Shown: one piece after another, positions 61,008 to 64,000 of the stretch | How the letters are laid out: each line of letters opens with the position of its first letter | Position numbering within the stretch: position 1 is the first letter of the stretch | From: Caproiciproducens faecalis | Lineage (GTDB): Bacteria > Bacillota > Clostridia > Oscillospirales > Acutalibacteraceae | Length of the DNA stretch: 64,000 nt | Direction of reading: 5' to 3' | NCBI RefSeq assembly: GCF_019448085.1 | Contig: NZ_JAGFNZ010000002.1 | Coordinates: 496,001 to 560,000 of the forward strand | The notes under the pieces: generated by a model | The model's input: the letters and a program-made list of their open reading frames with translations, nothing else | Told to the model about the DNA's origin: nothing | Database searches by the model: none | Made by a program: the position numbers and the translations under genes

Positions 61008-63254
61008 TTAAGAGATGGTAACGACGCAAAGCTTCTGAGCCGACTGTCCGGGAAGAGAAGCATAAATGCCCGACTGCTGGCCGGACTTGCCGATCGCGGT
61101 GATCTTATAGAAGAAATCATCGCCCGTGTGGCGCAGTAGCGTCACCTGGAATACACCGGCGGAACCCGTGTTGAAATTCACGGAAGAAGCGCCGGGGGCG
61201 GTAATTTTAAACTGATAGGATGCACTTTTTGCAATGCTGAAATTGCTGTTGGTGTCGGATTTGAGGGTGGGCGTTGCCGCCGCGCCGACCGTAACGGCAC
61301 ACACTTTCTTCGCCACCTTGTCGGCTCCTGTCATATAGAAGCCTGCGGACTGGCCCGGCTGACCGATTGCGGTAATTTTATAATAAACATTGCTGCCTTC
61401 GGTTTTTACCTTCTCCGTCTTAAAGACTCCGTTGGAGCCAGGGTTAAAGCTGATTGCATTGCTGATCTTGAAAGTGTAGCTTGCGCCCTGTTTCAAAGTA
61501 AAGTCATTGTTGGTGTCGGATTGCGCCTCAGGAGCGGCACCGACCGTAACAACACAGACTTTTTTTGCCGCCTGGCCGGCACCCGCCATGTAGAAACCGG
61601 CAGATTGTCCCGGCTGGCCGATGGGGGTAATTTTATAGAGAGCATAATTGCTGCCGGTTCCCACTTTTTCGGTTTTGAACACGTCGTTGGAACCGGGGTA
61701 GAAGCTGACAGCGTTGCTGATTTTAAAGGTGTAACTTGCACCCTGCTTTACTGTAAAGTCATAGTTGGTATCCGATGTCGGCTCAACGGCCGCCGCAACG
61801 GTGACGACACAGACCTTCTTTGCCGCCTGACCGGCGCCCGCCATATAGAAACCGGCGGACTGGCCCGGCTGGCCGATCGCGGTAATCTTATAGTCGGTGA
61901 TATTGCCCTCGGACTTTACTTTCTCGACCTTAAACACACCGTTGCTGCCCGGATTAAAGCTCGCTGCGTTTGTAAGTCTGAAGGTGTAGCTTTCGCCCTG
62001 CTTCAGAGAGAAATCCGTGTTTGTGTCGGACGTCGGCACGTTATTGCCCGGCTTGGCCGTAACGCTGCTGAACTGATAGGTATAGTCGCTGGCGTATTCG
62101 CTGTCCGGAAAGCTGACAGTCAACCCTGTTTCCGCGTCGGTCGGGCTGACAGCGGTCACCTTGTAGTAATAATCGATGCCTTCCTTCTTTTCGAACTGTA
62201 CGGAAACAACTCCGGCCGTATCTGCAGCGACAACCGGTACACCGCCGCCCATAATGGAAAGCTTGTAGGTATAGGACTGACCCTGTTCCAGCGTAATGTT
62301 TTCTTCATCTTCCGTTGTAACAACCGGGAAATCATCCTCTTCATTGGCAGTCACATAGAAGGAAGCTGTCTCTTCGCTCAGTTTCACGGTAATCAGTGTG
62401 GTACCCGGCTCCAGTGCCTTTACCTTGTATGTATACTGATTGCCGACATGAGCCACAGGGGTGATCTCCACAGCGCCTTCTCTGCTGGTGGTGATGCTGT
62501 GCTCGATGCTGGGCAGGTTACTGGTAACCACAAAAGTGTACTCATCATTTACATTGCAGAGATACTGACCTGCGGTATCAATATGAAGAATCTCGTTCTC
62601 AATCACACTGACATTGCACAGCTTCTGCGGAACGTAGCCGATCGCACCTGTATAAAGTGCCGTGGATGTTCCGACATCTCCCACGGCGTCCACACGGTAA
62701 TAGAAATCACCGTTCGCTTCATCATAATCCATCAGTTCCAGATTCAGGACACTGCCATCCTCTGCAGCAAGATAAGGGATGGAGAAAGTATCATTGTCCT
62801 CATAGTGCAGCTTAATGATGTTGCTGCTGCCCTTTGCAAGGGAGTAATCCCCTTCTACATCCGTCGTAATCGTGTAGGGAAGCTCTCCTGTGCCGTCAAC
62901 AGTCAATGTTTTGCTGACCGTTGTGCCGTCAGAAGCGGTAAAGGTCAACGTCGCCTGACCCTTGCCCATTGCCGCCACATCAAAATAGTAGGATCCGTTC
63001 TCCACATCCTCTAAAACGACGTCGACTACGGCAGGGTCGCTCGACTCTCCGGTAAGCGTCAGCTGTGAATCGCTGACTGTCGCTTCCATGCCGTAATACA
63101 TGGAATACAAATCCAATGTTTCCAGTGCATTGAACTCATCTGAAAAAGTAATTTGTGTCTCTTCTTCCGCCGCAAAAGCAGCTGTATTTCCAAATACTGA
63201 AAATACAAGCGAAAGCGCCAGAATCATGCTGAATACTTGCAGAATTTTTTTCAT
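61008..63254 (-). CDS. Secreted protein with tandem beta-domain repeats
   Basis: A 748-residue exported protein. A signal peptide (MKKILQVFSMILALSL...AFAAEE) is followed by about 380 residues of diverse beta-rich, Ig-like material. Then come four tandem domains of 84-87 residues (about 408-492, 493-577, 578-664, 665-748). Each begins SDTN, has KQGASYTFKI, PGSNGVFKTEKV and GQPGQSAGFYM, and ends in a KxVCVVTV strand. The same ending (YTGAIGYVPQKLCNVSV) also occurs once earlier, showing an ancient copy. No LPxTG motif, SLH domain or C-terminal helix is seen, so it is released or held by other means. The function is unknown. Confidence 0.75.
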   Translation of the reverse strand: MKKILQVFSMILALSLVFSVFGNTAAFAAEEETQITFSDEFNALETLDLYSMYYGMEATVSDSQLTLTGESSDPAVVDVVLEDVENGSYYFDVAAMGKGQATLTFTASDGTTVSKTLTVDGTGELPYTITTDVEGDYSLAKGSSNIIKLHYEDNDTFSIPYLAAEDGSVLNLELMDYDEANGDFYYRVDAVGDVGTSTALYTGAIGYVPQKLCNVSVIENEILHIDTAGQYLCNVNDEYTFVVTSNLPSIEHSITTSREGAVEITPVAHVGNQYTYKVKALEPGTTLITVKLSEETASFYVTANEEDDFPVVTTEDEENITLEQGQSYTYKLSIMGGGVPVVAADTAGVVSVQFEKKEGIDYYYKVTAVSPTDAETGLTVSFPDSEYASDYTYQFSSVTAKPGNNVPTSDTNTDFSLKQGESYTFRLTNAASFNPGSNGVFKVEKVKSEGNITDYKITAIGQPGQSAGFYMAGAGQAAKKVCVVTVAAAVEPTSDTNYDFTVKQGASYTFKISNAVSFYPGSNDVFKTEKVGTGSNYALYKITPIGQPGQSAGFYMAGAGQAAKKVCVVTVGAAPEAQSDTNNDFTLKQGASYTFKISNAISFNPGSNGVFKTEKVKTEGSNVYYKITAIGQPGQSAGFYMTGADKVAKKVCAVTVGAAATPTLKSDTNSNFSIAKSASYQFKITAPGASSVNFNTGSAGVFQVTLLRHTGDDFFYKITAIGKSGQQSGIYASLPGQSAQKLCVVTIS
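61011..62033 (-). repeat. Four tandem domain repeats (about 255 bp each)
   Basis: DNA copies corresponding to residues 408-748 of the secreted protein. The first three are highly similar to one another, the fourth (C-terminal) is diverged, a pattern of recent amplification within the middle of the array. Confidence 0.85.
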
Positions 63255-63504
63255 GGTTCTTTTCCTTTCATTCTGTTAATTATTTTCCCAAAGTTGGTAT
63301 TTCCGACTTTCCTATTGTATAGGAACTCAATAACAGAATAAAATGGAAAGAAGAATAATTCTTTACTGTAATTATTGCCAGTTTTTCAACCTGTTTTATC
63401 CTAAAAAGTATCCACCTGTTTCCTTTTAAAAACACCAGTATTTATAAGCATTTTTTTCAATTTTCATCCACGGGTCCCTTTGGGAACCGTAAAAGAGCAG
63501 CAAA

Positions 63505-63540
63505 AAAGGCCGCCGCAAAAGCGGCAGCCTTTTACTGTAA
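63505..63540 (-). terminator. Terminator after rplQ
   Basis: AAAGGC and GCCGC pair with GCGGC and GCCTTT, one mismatch between; TTTTTTG follows on the minus strand. It ends the ribosomal protein operon. Confidence 0.88.
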
Positions 63541-63549
63541 GCGATAAAA

Positions 63550-63891
63550 TTAAATCAGTTCGATAATTCCCATTTCGGCAGCGTCGCCGCGGCGGGGGCC
63601 AAGCTTGCTGATGCGTGTATAACCGCCGTTGCGGTCGGCATACTTCGGAGCAATCTCATTAAACAGTTTATTCGCAACGTCTTCCTTTGTAACAAAGGCC
63701 AGAACGAGACGTTTGTTATGCAGATTGTTTTCCTTCGCAATCGTTATCATTTTCTCGGTCATGGAGCGAACCTCCTTGGCGCGAGTAACTGTGGTTTCGA
63801 TTTTACCGTTCTCTAAAAGAAAGGTAACCATCGCCCTTAACATAGCGGTTCTGTGGTCAGTGTCTCTTCCGAGCTTTCTGGTTCCGGGCAT
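63550..63891 (-). CDS. rplQ: 50S ribosomal protein L17
   Basis: A 113-residue ribosomal protein ([20 protein letters not shown] at the start, [17 protein letters not shown] in the middle, [20 protein letters not shown] near the end). It is the last gene of the alpha operon, just downstream of rpoA, which is its standard location. Confidence 0.97.
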   Translation of the reverse strand: MPGTRKLGRDTDHRTAMLRAMVTFLLENGKIETTVTRAKEVRSMTEKMITIAKENNLHNKRLVLAFVTKEDVANKLFNEIAPKYADRNGGYTRISKLGPRRGDAAEMGIIELI

Positions 63892-63925
63892 CGAAATATC
63901 ACTCCTTTACCTTAGGTTGGCGCAA

Positions 63926-64000
63926 CTATTCGTCATCTTTGCGCAGATTAAAACCGAGAGAGGCCATCTTCCAGACAACCTCCTCAAGGGATTTGCGTCC
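63926..64000 (-). CDS. rpoA: RNA polymerase alpha subunit, C-terminal end (cut by window edge)
   Basis: Only 24 codons and the stop are visible: they read GRKSLEEVVWKMASLGFNLR followed by KDDE. This is the end of the alpha C-terminal domain, which contacts DNA UP elements and activators. The position immediately before rplQ confirms it. Confidence 0.93.
   Translation of the reverse strand, partial: GRKSLEEVVWKMASLGFNLRKDDE

Overview
The window looks like chromosome of a spore-forming, strictly anaerobic member of the Clostridia. Dipicolinate synthase (dpaAB), spore coat genes cotJA/cotJB, a YtvI-type sporulation permease, a bifurcating-type [FeFe] hydrogenase, a flavodiiron protein with rubredoxin, a type III glutamine synthetase and TTG/GTG starts behind strong Shine-Dalgarno sites all fit an Oscillospirales (Ruminococcaceae-like) organism; the genus is not determined. 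Most of the DNA is moderately GC-rich. Bases 1 to about 2,790 are clearly AT-rich, carry a truncated SNF2-like helicase and a CoiA-like protein, and stop at the 3' end of an initiator tRNA gene. That part looks like the end of an integrated island.

Layout. 1-2,790: AT-rich island edge with an array of 11-bp repeats. 2,788-10,560: tRNA-fMet, a CDP-alcohol phosphatidyltransferase, a cohesin-like surface protein, a CrtO-like acyltransferase, murC, dpaAB, a zinc-ribbon protein and metY. 10,595-22,415: a nitrogen-assimilation block. A five-gene split glutamate synthase (minus strand) diverges from glnN and an Amt-PII fusion (plus strand), followed by a DUF1538 membrane protein and a double PII-like protein. 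Both glnN and the amt gene carry a leader hairpin that competes with an intrinsic terminator, resembling ANTAR-type antitermination. 22,550-31,550: rnpB, pncB, a small Xre regulator, ytvI, a GntR/ABC exporter operon, and flavodiiron protein plus rubredoxin. 31,686-39,656: PAP2 phosphatase, Ca2+-type P-ATPase, a flippase-like membrane protein, cotJA-cotJB with an unusual repeat tail, two small proteins and a MATE transporter.

39,897-41,135 is RNA-rich. A minus-strand unit of about 520 nt with a consensus promoter and terminator has no recognisable protein, and a probable 6S RNA lies on the plus strand between a DUF1292 gene and degV. 42,151-47,275: ruvX, a histidine phosphatase and pyrDKFC (pyrimidine synthesis). 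47,793-57,059: a YdcF-like protein and a hydrogenase region in two consecutive minus-strand units: DRTGG, RsbW-like ATPase, divergent [FeFe]-hydrogenase homologue, DRTGG and PHP protein, then hndA, a histidine-kinase-type ATPase, hndB, hndC and hndD. The first unit looks like a sensory or regulatory module for the second. 57,217-64,000: serC-serA, nagA, a secreted protein with four tandem domains, rplQ and the end of rpoA.

The most interesting items are the paired leader attenuators of the nitrogen genes, the unexplained 520-nt transcription unit, the putative hydrogenase-sensing cassette, the repeat-tailed CotJB and the repeat array beside tRNA-fMet.
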